This document shows positions 1 to 12,950 of a DNA stretch of 64,000 nucleotides, piece after piece. How positions within the stretch are numbered: the stretch's first letter is position 1; every line of letters begins with the position of its first letter. The notes beneath the pieces are model-generated. The model searched no databases and was not told the DNA's origin. It saw nothing but the letters and a program-made list of their open reading frames with translations. Where the stretch lies: assembly GCA_963978545.1 (NCBI GenBank), contig OZ021731.1, forward strand, positions 23,394,093 through 23,458,092, written 5' to 3'. The DNA is from Linyphia triangularis. Taxonomy: Eukaryota; Arthropoda; Arachnida; Araneae; Linyphiidae. Made by a program: the position numbers and the translations under genes.

Positions 1-1854
1 TTAAATCCAACAATTACCAACTTAGAGAAAAATGTAATGGACATTTTGGTATAAAAGTATTATTAAAGATTATATTACACAAAAAAAATTATGAAATTAA
101 ATTTTCTCATGTTTTAAGTTCTCATGTATAGCATTCTTCCGTGAAAAAACAAGATTGTTTCTTATGCAATTAAAAAGTTCTTGATAACCTTGTACGCATT
201 TGCATGCCAAAAAGTCATTTATTCCTCAACAAACTTTAGGAAGTGCTCTTTGTTTAGTTGGTAATTGCGTTCTATGATAGTCATCATAATGACCATCATG
301 AATCGCAACTGTCGTCGATTACCAATCTTCTACACTCCTGTAATGAAGATAAAACTAAGTAGCTAATCGAGACTTGTTCCCATACATGGCCAATTTGATA
401 ATCTCATCTCACTGTATGCTCCATAAGTGATGCCGTTGTTACAAGGATATGTATCATGACTTGGTTCAAAGGCATTTTCATTGACACTTTGCCGCTGTAG
501 CTCGCTGGTTGCAGAATGGCACATAATGATGAATGGCTGCAAATCAAATTTAGATTTTTGGAATTGTTCTATGTTCTGTGTGGAAACAATAAATGGTAGA
601 AGGTTTCTGTCATTGCAGAAAATATACTCTATCTATTTTACCAGATAGTTTTTCCATGGAACCGCAAAGTGGAAAGTTGTATCACTGCATATGAACGAAT
701 GAAGTTATCGAACGACCACAAACCTGCCATGTCCCATAATATGAATCATCTCATGAAGAGAAAAAACCTTTTACTGTTCTCCTGACTTACAGCGAAAAAA
801 AGTAAATTTATCAAATGTTTAGATTTTCTTTCTGGAAGTCCCAGAAAAACAGAACAGCCTGTCCTACTTCATCGTACCATCCATTCGGATGCAGATGTCG
901 AAAAGACAATTTAAAAAGGTACGATTCACATAGGGGAAAGTTCCATTATCAGCTTCCTCATCTTTGAAGGACGAAGGTTTTCGAATAATATCGTCAACAA
1001 GTATGGATTGGAAATTGATTTTCTGAAATTTAGAAGAGTGCTTGATTGAGATTACAAACCAAACAAAAGATCTTTGATGTTTTGATATAATTTCAATCTT
1101 TCAGAAAACATTTATTGCTCGGGAAATCATTGAACGGTATGGTACTGAATGGGATATTATGGCTCTTGCTTTAAATTCAAAATTATTGGAAACGCAATAC
1201 AAATTTGAGTTACTGTGTGAACTTACGGAATACTCTCATAGGCCGTACAAATACTGAAATTTCAAGACCTTCATGCTATGACTCGGTTTTTAATTTTAGT
1301 ACACCTATATACAAACACCAAAATTCCTTTTTGCTTGTACAATATATTTCATATATGTAGTTTAAGCTATTGGAGTTGCTTATGGATAGACTTCCGGTCG
1401 AAATGCAAATGGATTCCATTCGAACTTTTTTTTAAAAAAATTACAGACTTTCATTCAAGCCTAATTATTTAACTTATTACCCGTGTCTCTTGAGTTCATA
1501 GCTTTAGCAATGATCCCGTATAATTATTTTTATTGATAAAAACACACACTTTATGCTTAACTTTGAAGTTGTAAAACCTCGACTGGAAGTGAAATTCGAG
1601 TGGATCCCCATCTAAAAATGATTAGAATGACATACTCTATCAATGTGACAAATTACAGAATTGTTTCACAAAATGCGGATTTCGACTATGATATATTTCA
1701 TCCCGTGAGTCAGACGTTATTTGTTATTGGTATTACTATAATCAGCCTAAACCTAAGCCAAGTTTGAAGCATATTAATTGATTTGTATATCAGAATTTAA
1801 AAGTTTAAAAACTTAGGTTACTCTATTGGGTGCACTTATCATTTTTCATACATT
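1..1854. other. Gene-free AT-rich DNA
   Basis: Only short chance frames. No repeat partner, RNA gene or splice-bounded exon was recognised. Confidence 0.5.
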
Positions 1855-1862
1855 GTTCTCAT

Positions 1863-2066
1863 TAGAGTTCGGACATATCGATCAAAATAAGTATCGATAC
1901 TATATCGTTGCATAGAAAAAAATATAGATATATCGATACATGACTTTTTTTTATTTGATTTTCAATTTTGCCAGAAACAAAGTTTTTCGGGGCAAATTTC
2001 TACTTTTCATGATTGCTTTTTTGTAAGGTGACTACTTTTTCAACTAAAATAGATCTATTACAAAAA

Positions 2067-2099
<33 letters not shown>

Positions 2100-2424
2100 A
2101 AAAGAAAAAAGAGGTATATTTCCGCTTAATTGGTGCAGTAATTTAAAAAAATATTTAGATAATTTTCAATAGCTTTTAAGTGTATGGAAAATATTGAATA
2201 TTGGTGCCGTTTTAACAGTCCAAGTTCAAACTTTAGTTTTGGAGTTTTTCAAAAGAGAATAAATAAAATCGAAAAAGCACATGAAACTGCAAAATGATCA
2301 TCAAAAAAGTAAAAATGTTTAAAAATATCGATATATCGGTGACTTTTATCGATACTTTTAATATCGATATTTTTTTAGAAATATCGATAAAAAAATCGTC
2401 GCATCGATATATCGCCGACCTCTA
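1863..2424 (+). mobile_element. hAT-type MITE, copy 1 (CGATATATCGA-rich ends)
   Basis: The element is flanked by a perfect 8-bp duplication GTTCTCAT (1855-1862 and 2425-2432). Its termini are inverted, TAGAGTTCGG on the left against CCGACCTCTA on the right, followed by many CGATATATCGAT-like blocks. An 8-bp duplication plus TAGAG termini indicates hAT. It holds no ORF and a long poly-A stretch at 2062-2113. The copy at 12951-13630 is the same family in the opposite orientation, alignable for most of its length. Confidence 0.88.
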
Positions 2425-2432
2425 GTTCTCAT

Positions 2433-3420
2433 ATTTGCATGATTTTCATGAAACATTAGTGGTACGTATTACCGACTTCAATTCGAAAACTCATCCAAAT
2501 GATACGAGATATACCTTTTTCTACTTGGTCACTATCTCTCGATAATTCGAATTATTATCAGCTACATTTGCACATTACTTTTGTGAGTTGGCGAGCAACA
2601 GCGAGTAGAACGAAGTCAATAAAATACATAATTTATCTTAAAAATAGTCTTCAAAGTGAATCCAAAAAACACGCAGAAATGAACATTTTTGCGTTAATGT
2701 ATATTTCTTTGCGAAATTTTTCCAAAAAGTAAAATCTTTCCTGATTTTCTCTTCAAATCTGTAATCTGTTACTGCCCTGTTATTTCATAAAATATGTCCT
2801 TGATGGCAGGAGTATTCATTTTCAAAAGAAGTTTCGTAGCCTGTTTCGATTTATGTAAAATATGGAAAAAGAAGTTACATGATTTTTTTTTACGTGACTT
2901 GTTCTGAAACGTTCTAGCTAAGTTGCATAAAGCAGTAGAAACTAAGTAGCTAAATAGTAGAAACACTGTATAGATCTGCAGGGTAGTGACTTTTGAAATG
3001 CCGAGATAGGTTTTTACGTTTAAGTTTATGAAATAAAACAATTTGCATAAAATTGGTGAAAACTAGAGTTCGCTTTTTGGGACAATATGTCAAGCAGTCT
3101 AAATTTCAGAATATAGTATTGCATTTGGAAAGGGTAATATTGAAGTTTATTTTAGGATAGGTTTAAAGTAATAAGCGTTAGAAGCATATTAGATTTTGGG
3201 AACTAAAAATAGAAAGAGGGATTTTTTTTTAGGATTATTTTAAGTTTTGAAGAATTCTGAGTTGTGTGGAAGAACGGAGAGTATGCTTTTCAGACACACA
3301 ATTCAATTATTTTTTTATAAATATCGAACTAAAATCGAATTATTTTAAAAGTTTCTCCTTTACAAAAAATTATTTTCACAAATACGGCATTAAGAATTCG
3401 TAATAATGGACTTTTAGTTA
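2433..3420. other. Gene-free AT-rich DNA
   Basis: Nothing supportable between the hAT MITE and the first SINE1; the 77- and 90-codon frames have no recognisable features. Confidence 0.5.
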
Positions 3421-3429
3421 TTAATTATT

Positions 3430-3609
3430 TTGGTTGGTTGTTTGGTTTGTACGCTCAACGACCTATTTTTATACACAGCGACGGCTAATCAGTCACTTAA
3501 CATGGATTCCGAACCACAACAAAAATCCATGCCTAACCCGGGATTCGAACCCGGCACCTTTAGCAAGCGAGGCCAGAGCGCTAAACCCCACAGCCATCAG
3601 ATGGGCCTG
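3430..3609 (-). mobile_element. SINE1 (tRNA-derived), full copy with TSD
   Basis: Read on the minus strand, the tRNA-like head carries a Pol III B box, GGTTCGAATCC (3541-3551), and an A-box-like TGGCTGTGGGG stretch. A unique body follows and ends in GTACAAACCAACC. A 9-bp duplication TTAATTATT lies at 3421-3429 and 3610-3618. The TTCGAA and loop bases resemble a tRNA, but the body makes it a SINE and not a tRNA gene. Confidence 0.85.
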
Positions 3610-3756
3610 TTAATTATTATATTCCTTAACCTATGTGCACGTGGAAACTTTATCTTTGATACACATTCTTTATCTCACACGTACAGTTACATTCCTTTGG
3701 TCCTCTAAGTTCCCGTATCTGTGTTTTAATGTTCTATAAACCTTGTATCTAAGATA

Positions 3757-3930
3757 GGTTGGTTTGTACACTCAACAATCTCTTTTTGTGCACAATAAAG
3801 TCTAAACAGAGCGAGATACTACAGCTTAACGTAAATTCCGAACCACAGCAAACATCCATGCCTAATCCAGGATTCGAACCCGGCACGCTTCTCATGTACG
3901 GCAAGAACGCTAACCACACAGCTGCCAGGA
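3757..3930 (-). mobile_element. SINE1, second copy
   Basis: Same family and orientation as the copy 150 bp to the left, with GGATTCGAACC as the inverted B box and the GGTTGGTTTGTAC tail at its plus-strand left end. The flanks CTAAGATA and CTAAGGATA look like a slightly decayed target duplication. Confidence 0.82.
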
Positions 3931-3939
3931 CTAAGGATA

Positions 3940-6900
3940 TCACGATTTCCTAGATATTGAATCGATAAGGATCAAAATAATATTATAAAGTGGATTAGGT
4001 ATGTCTCTTTCATTAAAAGACCGTTTCCACTTAATCTTCTTTATCATAACATCCACTTGAAATAACTGACCACTGAAATACGCATTCTACTCATTTTAAC
4101 TGAAGTGACATTGTTGCTAAACACAAACCGAAAGCTCCTATCATGTACTATTTTTGAGATACTATATATGTCAATAAACAAATGTATCCTATGATAACCT
4201 TTCTAGTTCAAATAATATCATACACAAACAATTCTTGATGAGATGTTACTCTACATAACTATTTTCGCTTCATAATCTCAAAAATAATCTTTTATATTTT
4301 TAACAGATTAATATGGTGATGAAGTGGATAAAATACCAAATTACTGATGGGAAAGTTCCCAAGTGTAAAATGAGCGTTTGGTGCATTAATCTTTTTAATT
4401 CAATTATTCAAAATGAGTGTATATTTTGCTTTATTAAGAAATAATTGGTTTAAAACGCTGATAAATACCTAATTTATTTGAAAATGAATACATGCAAAAT
4501 ATTTCTAAATGCATTTTGTAAATCATAAATGCTTTGGGATTTGATTCAAAGCAACTATAATTATACTGAAATTAGCTTTTATGCTTATGATGTTAATTAG
4601 AAGCAGACATCCTAGAATTTGAGGTTTGTTTACTTTTGGTCATCTAAATCTTACTAAGTTGGTTGTTTTGTTCCAATATCTTTATCCAAGTCTCTGTCTA
4701 TAGTTACTATCGATGCAATCTTCCGATCAACATTCATATAATCTTCCGAACACCAAAACCTTGTGTTCTACTTAATAGTCCAATCCAAATATGACGTTAT
4801 TTACATAGAACATAATTCTGAAGCAATTTTAAAGTTAAGACAATAAAAAATGCAAATAGACTTTTGAAACCACAACACTGTACTTCCAGATAAAATTTGG
4901 CATTGGTTATCTATTGCCACCTCTCAAAGACCTTTAGTTTAATTCATAGCATTTTACATTTTATACAGGACTTAAAAATAAACACAACACAGAATTGATC
5001 CCTACAGCATTGTGTTAAAACTAAAATTAATAACACTAGTGACATTCAGTATGACAGAAAGCAAAATTTATGGCATGGAAGAAAATCTTAATTTACGTTA
5101 TTTATATGGCACATTTTGAAACTTCGCCACAATTTACAATTTCCATATCCCATCTTCATACATTATGAATTTAAACCTCTTAGCATAAAGAAGAATTTAA
5201 ACGTACTTTCTAAATAAAGAGCAAATGAACGATCTTTAATAGATAATTATCCCAGTGCTACTACTCTTGAACAATTTTTTTTTTTTTTTCAATTCTTCTT
5301 AAAGTAATAGTCCTCTTTATTACCTTGAAGAATAAAATTCGAAATTTAATGACACCACAAGACAGGCGTCTATGAAAGCCCACAAGCCCCATCAACTCCA
5401 AAGTACTAATGAATAGTTAAAAAGCCTTTCTCGAATTACTTTGTTATTAACTACAATGAAGAAACAGACTCTGCGTTGAGAATAGCTCAAGAGAATAAAA
5501 TTTCAAGAGGAAACCCTCCTTATTCCAGGACTATCTTCCCTCCTTTTAACAGACATGTAATTACGTTTAATATTTAATTTCCTCTTCTTTATAGCGGTTT
5601 CCATGTCTCTCCTGTAAGACTTTCTGACTAAGAGGACTCTTATTAAAAGAAGCGCCTGTTAATTGTTGGCAAAAGCGCGGATTTCAAGTGAAACTCATTG
5701 TGAGGATTGTTTTCTTGGAGGTGTTTATCTTGAAGTTTCCACTTGAAAAAGGTCGTTATTTCGGGTGGTAATGGCAGTCTGGATCCATTACCGTTTGAAG
5801 TTGTTTTGATGTTGTATTTTCGTGTAAAGGCGCGGTGGAAACCAAGAGGTAATCTAGTGGTGACTGTGAGGTATTATATCGCCGTCTGGCGGAATAATGG
5901 CGCAACTCCAATTGTCAAAATGGAGTTAAGAGTTTTTATTGTGGAGAAGAACAAATATGGAACTGATTTATTGAAATAATATTATGCCAGTTCCGAGTGT
6001 ATTGACGTTACTAGTTTTAAAGTGAAATCAATTTAGTTTTTTATGTTTCGTGGACAATTTCAATTTTCACAGTTGCGTTATTGTTCCACCAGGGCGCCGA
6101 AGCCCGCATCTGTGCTGCTTGTCTTTATCTATTTACCAACTATAAAATAAAAGGTTCTTTATTTATTAGAATAAACTATTAATAATTAATGAATATTCTT
6201 TTAAAATATTAACTCGGTTCCAATCTAGTTATCTACCAAGCAAATACAAATATATGTGTCACAAGAGTTTTTATAGCATTTTGAGATATAATAGAGGGTT
6301 TTTTTCGGAGAGGGGGAGGAACTACTTACATAGAAGTCCTAAGCATAATCAAGTTATGTACTTCAAGTTGGTAAGTTATGCTGTGGGAGTGTGTGTATAT
6401 GTACCTATTTTGTACAGAATATAAAAAATATCTGTTTTATTTTCGGTTGTAACTGCCCTAAGATAACATTGTTTGCACTAATGCGTCCCAGTTTGAAGCT
6501 CTAAGGTTCTGAAAAAATATTTATTTCAGAAGCAGTTGTGTGCTAACGTTTTTTGCAAAATCTTTTTGAACCTTAATGAATCCCTGGTTTCCACCAAGTA
6601 TTTCGATTTAGAATACTTTATATAACTGAAATCAAAGTGGTCGTTATATAAATGTGAAAAAACACGTATAGATCAAGCAATAGCGTTCGAACAAAAAAAA
6701 GGTTTTTATGGTTGGAACGTGATTGATATGTATATAGTTTACATGTAGAGAAGAAAATGTACAAACGAACACTTAGCTCGTTTTGTAATTTCTGCTTGTA
6801 AGTATACTGTAAGTTACTACGTTTTATGTATATATTCGTTAATATTTTGGCAATTAAAAGTCAACGAAGAAAGAAAAAAATTTGGCAATCAAAAGTCAAC

Positions 6901-8140
6901 GAAGAAAGAACAAATTTTTGAGTTTTTCAACCACGGATATTCTATTTAAGGCAAAAAAAAATAATAATAATGAAAAAAATAAATAATAATAGTAATAATA
7001 ATTAACTATACTACATTAAAATAAATTTAATCCATATATTGCTCGTTATTTATGTCTAGCCTTGAACAAAATCTCATTTGAAACAAAAATTAATAAAATA
7101 CATATTCTAACACTAATGTCTGAAAAATAAGGTTGTGGACGTTGGGTAAGTATGCGCATGATACATAAAATATAAACAGATCAAAATGTAAATATTCATT
7201 AAGTAAAATACAACAAATGCTTTCGAAAGAAAAGACATTAATTTGAACACATTTTGATATTTGAATTCCAAGGATGAAGCACTATCGTGTGTAAATGCTA
7301 CCATGTTGCAACAAACTTCTCCAAGTATCAATATGGCTTTGAAAACAAATCACCTTAGGCCCAGCAGTCACGTATTAACAAGATAGCAAATTCGCAAACA
7401 AAATTATTTCGAAATAACCCCCAAGGCTTTTACCAATTCCATCTTTAACTACCTTTACTAAGCAAAATTTATTTTTCGTAAATAATTAAAGCTTCCAGAA
7501 AGATTTCGTTTGTGTAACGAAGTGGGAATTCGTGTTGGGAGGGGGGTTATTTTGACTTGTGGGTTAATGTTCGACGTGGGAAAGTTTTGGAAAATTTTGC
7601 AGTGGTGCTGGACAGATTAAACAGAGGGGCGTGCTAATGGCCCCGGGGCTAACGAGGCATTTATAATTGCGAAGAGAATGAGTCAGCGTGTTTTGATTTT
7701 GAAGGTTATTCTGTAGTGGGGTGTGCTACGTTGAGCGACTGCAATGGTGTCTGAGAAAATGTGATTGTTGTTGGGATTTTATTAATTTAGTCTGTTTTAG
7801 GGATTAAATAATTTAGATAAATTATCGTAGGGATAACAGAAAACCCAACAGAAAGTATATAGATATTATGGATTTGGTGATTTTAATCCATTTTGCTTGA
7901 ATTAAACAGGTATACAAATAAATAAAAATATGCGTATTTGAAATGATATTTTGATTATATTCGGGTGGCTCAAATGAAAAGTGAACACGTACAACGCAAC
8001 CACTGTCTCTACCACGAACAGTGTTCGTGGTAAAGGTAGTGGTGGAGCTGCATGTTTCCACTTTTCAGTTGGGCCACCCCAATAATTATTACTATGAAAT
8101 GATGAGTTAAAATAAGGACTGACTTCCAAAACGGCTTATG
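3940..8140. other. Gene-free stretch before the mariner
   Basis: Mostly AT-rich. A somewhat GC-richer part at 5640-6140 holds a 78-codon frame without recognisable domains, and a short local duplication (TTGGCAATxAAAAGTCAACG) occurs at about 6848 and 6882. No gene was recognised. Confidence 0.5.
7520..7760. other. G-rich island, possible conserved non-coding element
   Basis: It contains CTAATGGCCCCGGGGCTAAC, GGCATTTATAATTGCG and related higher-complexity sequence between AT-rich flanks. No frame or repeat partner was recognised. Confidence 0.25.
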
Positions 8141-8142
8141 TG

Positions 8143-9433
8143 TTAGGTTGCTCGGAAAGTAATTTCTTTATTTTTTCATGAAAATAAAAGACGATTTTCT
8201 TATAGTGAATAAATATTTTATTGCATTATATATCACTTTTCACTGTTTACCTTTTGCTACCTTTCTAGCAGTAGCATAATTCCCGCTTATAAAATTTGTG
8301 TTCTTTGCTCACAAAAAACTGATCCAGGTAATTTTTGACCTCCTTATTTGGAGTAAAGGTTTTACAATCTAAAAAAATGTATAGCTATCGGAACAAATAA
8401 TAATCAGATGGTTCTAGATCTGGAGAATATGGTGGGGTAGGCAGTATATCTTATCTCAGCTGTAAAATCTTTTGGTTAGTTACCAAAGTTGGTATGAGGT
8501 CTCGCATTATCTAGGTGGAACACTACACCTCTTCTATTGATCAATTCAGGCCTTTTTAGTGAATCATTCAATTTCTCCAGCTGATGACTGTATATTTCAG
8601 AATTGATCATTGTGTTGTCACGTAGAAGCTAAAGAAAAATTCTTTGCAATCCTGCTAAACAGATAGCATCACTTTTTTGTTATAAATAATGGCTCTCGAA
8701 GTGTTGTGAGCCTGTTCGTCTTTTTTACTCCACGATCTCTTGCGTTTAACATTGTTATAGATAACCCATTTCTCGCTCCCGGAGATGATACATTTCAAAA
8801 ATGAATCATTTTCTTGACGTTTGAAAAGCAAACCATATACGTCAACGCGACGGCACAAATTTTTTGCTGTAAGAACATGAAAAACCCATATGCCGAGCTT
8901 TGAGATTAAACCTATGTGTTTCAAACGATCATGAACGGTCGAATTCAATAAAATTAATCTCTCAGCGATCTCATGAGTTGTTATTCGCCGGTTTGCATCA
9001 ATTAATGCCTTCATCAGATTCAACCGAACTTCCAGAACGTGGTGCATTTTCAATATCAAAATGGCCGAATCAGGTTTTTGTAAACCAATTTTAGCACTAG
9101 CTTTCTGTCAATACATCTTCTCTAAACACATTGGATTATTATTTATTTATTTATTTATTTATTATTTATTTTTTCTTGCTTGAACTGCATTTTTACCTTT
9201 TTGATGGTAAAAAAGTGAAATATGCCCAAAATGCTGCTTTTCCCTTTCTATATTTGATAGGGCACAAACCAAAAACTACTGAGTAGAATCATTTGAACTT
9301 TTTAACAAATAAGACTTGCCTTATCAGCTGTCAAAATATATAATTTATGCTGCTTAAGTGTGATGTTGTCTGTGAAAAAATACAATTAAGTCCTCTGTTG
9401 GGAGAAGGCAAAATTGCTTTTCGAACAACCCAG
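8143..9433 (-). mobile_element. Mariner element (about 1.29 kb), decayed
   Basis: The ends are inverted: TTAGGTTGCTCGGAAAGTAA on the left and, reverse-complemented, CTGGGTTGTTCGAAAAGCAA on the right. A TA flanks the right end and a diverged TG the left. Length and termini fit a full-size mariner. It encloses a minus-strand transposase relic. Confidence 0.87.
8225..9160 (-). pseudogene. Mariner transposase relic (DD34D family), inactive
   Basis: The longest open piece (8655-9059) includes RITTHEIAERL, the helix-turn-helix portion STVHDRLKHIGLISKLGIW, and NVKRKRSWSKKDE. Catalytic motif one should read GDEKW but reads GSEKW, so the first acidic residue is lost. Motif two survives as HLDNARPHT near 8500 and motif three as PYSPDLEPSDYY near 8420, both in shifted frames. 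A C-terminal stretch ending near 8225 is also recognisable. The N-terminal part is ruined by stops and an internal TTTA repeat (9137-9172). It cannot encode an active enzyme. Confidence 0.88.
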
Positions 9434-9483
9434 TATTTAATTACCCAGGTCCTCAATAACAAGGATATTGATTGTTTTCGTTT

Positions 9484-10010
9484 GGTCAAAAGTGTGTTCC
9501 GTCCGCACTTTTCAAAGGTATGGTAAAGGCTTCAATCAACGTCAGCCGCTTCCGGTTCCCGATGGAGGAAGTTGGATGAACAAGTTTACGCGTATTATAG
9601 AACTGACTGCTTTTTCAACGTGCAAGGACTAAACGGCACTACGCTGGTCGTACTGTTGAAACTTTTCATTGAGCAAGGGGCAAATCGCACTACGCTCTGC
9701 ATATCTGTTAATAATCAAGGTAGCTGTGGCATGTTGGATGTCTTAGAAGAACTGAACATGTTGGTGGTACAGAGTATAACCGTCGGTGGTACCATTTACG
9801 GTTTGTCATTGTTGGAGATAACTATGGTATGTTGCGTGTCGTTGGACTCATCTTGAAGACATTTGACCTTTGGTGGTACCGGATGTACCATGTATGGTAT
9901 CATTTCCAGTTGGATTAATTTTCAGGATAGCTATAGCATGTTAGATGTCCCACTGTGCTATAGCTCAAGAGTATTGTTTTCAATTGGTCAAAAGTGTGAT
10001 CTGGTGTCTG
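9484..10010 (+). repeat. Degenerate internal repeats of about 100 bp
   Basis: GTGGCATGTTGGATGTC (9725), ATGGTATGTTGCGTGTC and ATAGCATGTTAGATGTC recur at about 100-bp intervals, and TTGGTCAAAAGTGTG occurs at both ends (about 9484 and 9980). An unrelated-looking 94-codon frame at 9572-9856 is probably a by-product. Confidence 0.5.
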
Positions 10011-10019
10011 TCCTTAGTT

Positions 10020-11098
10020 AATGTTTGGATATGCGCAGGAAAGGCCTAACCCGCCTGCTTGTATAAAAAGAGATAGAGTATGCTGATGTTGTAGAGATAG
10101 AGTATGCTGTTCGGTTGTATTGATGTATCGATGTTTTATAAAACTCAATTTTAAAAAAAATGATCTTGTAACGGGCTTTGATTTAAGGCCCAGGATAAGC
10201 TGTAAATCGGCCTTAAGCCGATTACAATGTTTTTATTTTTTTTGTGTGTTGTTTTCAAATATAGCTTTGATTGTTTGTATCCTTGTTTCGATTTTTTTTT
10301 ATAATTGAGCCCTAAAATTGCTCGAACTAGTACACACTGGCATTGGATTAAATGCTGATCCACTCACACTATGTGAAAGATCGGCGCCATAAAGGTGTCT
10401 GTTGAAGAATGTAGAATTGTATTTGAGTTGATTATTCTTAAAATGAAGAAATAAGTGTAAGTTAATATAGTGGTGTTAATTCGCTGGCCAAGCCACTCTT
10501 TGAAAGCAACCAGTTATTCAAATGAAATACTAATAAAATGATTGAAATAAGTATAATAATGAAAGATATGATGAATTTAAATTACATTTTTTTATTACTT
10601 CAATTTAATGGGAGATATAAAACACGACAGAGATAAAAATAAAATAATTTGGAAAGAGGAAAAAAAAAAAATGCTTTTGAATTCAAAATAATGATTCTGC
10701 AAATTACTCCTTTAGTATATGTTTAATCTTATATAAATTCACCAATTTTGAAGTACAGAAATTGACTCTGTTTCAAGTTGTTTGAAGAAAGTAAAAATCA
10801 ACATATCTTTAAAATAAACTAGTACTTACATATTATACCGTCGATATTTGTCGAATATTGGCGACTTAAAGTTTGAATCGCCTATCCACGTTGGAAGTTC
10901 GGTCTGGCTCGAACTAACGGCGAGTCCATCATGGGGAATCTCTCAGCTGAGCGGTGGACCATGCGTCTATAAAATATTATTAACATACTCTCTCTAAAAA
11001 TAAAAATAAAATGAAAATAAATTTACAAATCAATTCAAATTTAATAAGAATCATAAATATTCATTAGAATGTTTTCTTTTTCGTCTATACTTCGTTTC
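10020..11098. other. Gene-free stretch before SINE2
   Basis: AT-rich with no recognised gene. At 10855-10975 a denser patch contains AGTTCGAGCC on the minus strand, too weak to call a tRNA or SINE. Confidence 0.45.
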
Positions 11099-11111
11099 CA
11101 ACCATTCAGTG

Positions 11112-11280
11112 GTATAGTGGTTAGCGTGCTTGCTTCTAGACCGCGAGGTTGCGGGTTCGAGTCCCGTGTTGGCATGGGTGTTTATAAATGTATGTTGGCT
11201 TGTCTAATGACGAATGTTTCGGCGCATTATAGCCCTCGTGTTGCTGACGGCGCCAGATAATCTGAATACAACAACCAACC
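11112..11280 (+). mobile_element. SINE2 (tRNA-derived), full copy
   Basis: The head has an A-box-like TATAGTGGTTAGC (11113-11125) and a perfect B box GGTTCGAGTCC (11154-11164). The segment CTTCTAGA...GGTTGCGGGTTCGAGTCCCG resembles a tRNA-Arg(UCU) anticodon and T arm. The body ends in GATAATCTGAATACAACAACC. A 13-bp perfect duplication CAACCATTCAGTG flanks it (11099-11111 and 11281-11293). Confidence 0.88.
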
Positions 11281-11739
11281 CAACCATTCAGTGTGTAAAG
11301 TTAACTTCCATAGACTTCATTAAATAACAGCATTTCTATACGACGATGAAATTTCTAAATATTTTTACTTATTTTCCCACATATCATTTTCCCAATGTCT
11401 CTTGAAATTTTATGAAGATAAGTTCTCTAGAATAAGCTATAATTGACTCTAAACAGAGTCAGTATAATTATAGCAACCTAGTGTAATAAATTGGGAGAAA
11501 AGTGTTCGAATATCTCAAACAATCTTCTTGAACATGGATCCTGTTTCTATTCCAATAAATATTTAATCTTTTCAATTTCAAGCATACATGCAGGAATTGA
11601 CATTTTGCTTCATTATCATTGGCCTATTTAAAAACAGTCACTCAGTTTTGTTCAAGTAACTTATCCAACTGAAAATTGTAAAATCTTTGCTCAATTTACC
11701 GCCATCCACGCATTGAAATACATCCAACAAATCAAACTC

Positions 11740-12170
11740 AATTTCTTTTGAAAACTCCGCACGTTTTCCTAGGTCCCCATTGCACATTAATTATGAATCC
11801 CCAGAACAGACACTAAATTCCCCCTCCCCCCTCTCCCCAAATATTCAGTCGTGACCAATCATGCCACTCAGACGCAATCCAACACCCACTCAATTCCGAT
11901 ATTCCCCGAAACTCAATTACGGCCCAAAAGCGATTGATATTGTCAAATGCCGGGATATAATTGCCATCCCACCCTCGCCATCAGTCCACTCCCACTTAAT
12001 CCAGAAAGAAATACCAGGATTCATTATCTTTCCCGACGAAGTGGAAGGACACTTGGCGAAAACTTGGCGTCTTATCGCCAGCTCAAGTGCCACCACTTAC
12101 TCAGAGATTGGCCCCCAACTTAAGGTTCGAGAACAAATGAGTATATTCTCATACTTGTAGGTCAAAATAT
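11740..12170. other. Locally GC-richer island, possible conserved element or exon
   Basis: This block is clearly less AT-rich than its flanks and has higher complexity. It contains TAATTATGAAT (homeodomain-like) and a 99-codon open frame (11861-12160) with no recognisable domain. It may be a conserved non-coding element, an unrecognised exon or an old repeat. Confidence 0.3.
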
Positions 12171-12950
12171 TCTCATACTGGAGTCCTGTTATGTAGTGAT
12201 GGAAAAGGGTTCCATAATTCAGCACTTATAGTGAATGAGGGGCCAATAGAAGCTTGTAATTGTTTGGTAGTAACAGTAGCACGATTAAGTTTATGGTTCT
12301 TTTAAACTCCAATCCAAACTTGAACTCCAATTGATAATTAATGATTTTGCTTTTAACTAATTTAAAATTTCTATAATAAGTTGTATATACATTTTAGCGT
12401 ATTTCTTAATTCGTTCATTTATTTTCCCGCTCGATGTCGGTTGTTGTTGATTGACTTAGTGTCTGTTACTGATGGAATGATTAGAAATGGAACTCAAAGA
12501 GATACTAATATGGATCTCTCTATTTTAAACTCTGTTATTTGGACACACACACAAAAAAGATCGAAACTTGTTTGTGACCCCTTCCATTTTGGTCTGTTAT
12601 CACAAACAATATAAAAAATCAATGAAATCAATCTATTTTAAGTTTAGAAACTTTTAATGTCATAATATTAGAAATCCCTTATAGAAAATAGATAATTTTT
12701 CGACTTTTCGGTGAAATCGTTGGAAATGCATTTACTGGTATTGTGAACAGGCTACACATATGAGGAGTTTGAAAGCCCTAGTGCTGCAAGTCACCTTATC
12801 AAAAATTCTCTTTTAAATCAAGATAAACAATCCAGTAAGGTTACACTGTTGAAAGAAAAAGGGAACTAAGTCACAACCTCAATACTGCCTTCATAAATTA
12901 AAAAACCCTAAATCCTATATTTTCAAGTGCATATTTTGATGCTTGTGGGT

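Noticed and set aside
10855..10975. tRNA-like patch with AGTTCGAGCC on the minus strand
   Set aside because: No convincing A box or stems.
11112..11180. tRNA gene
   Set aside because: A and B boxes are present, but there is no closed acceptor stem and the sequence continues into a repeated SINE body. The same holds for the other SINE heads.
11861..12160. 99-codon plus-strand frame in the GC-richer island
   Set aside because: No recognised domain and no clear splice sites; not called as CDS.
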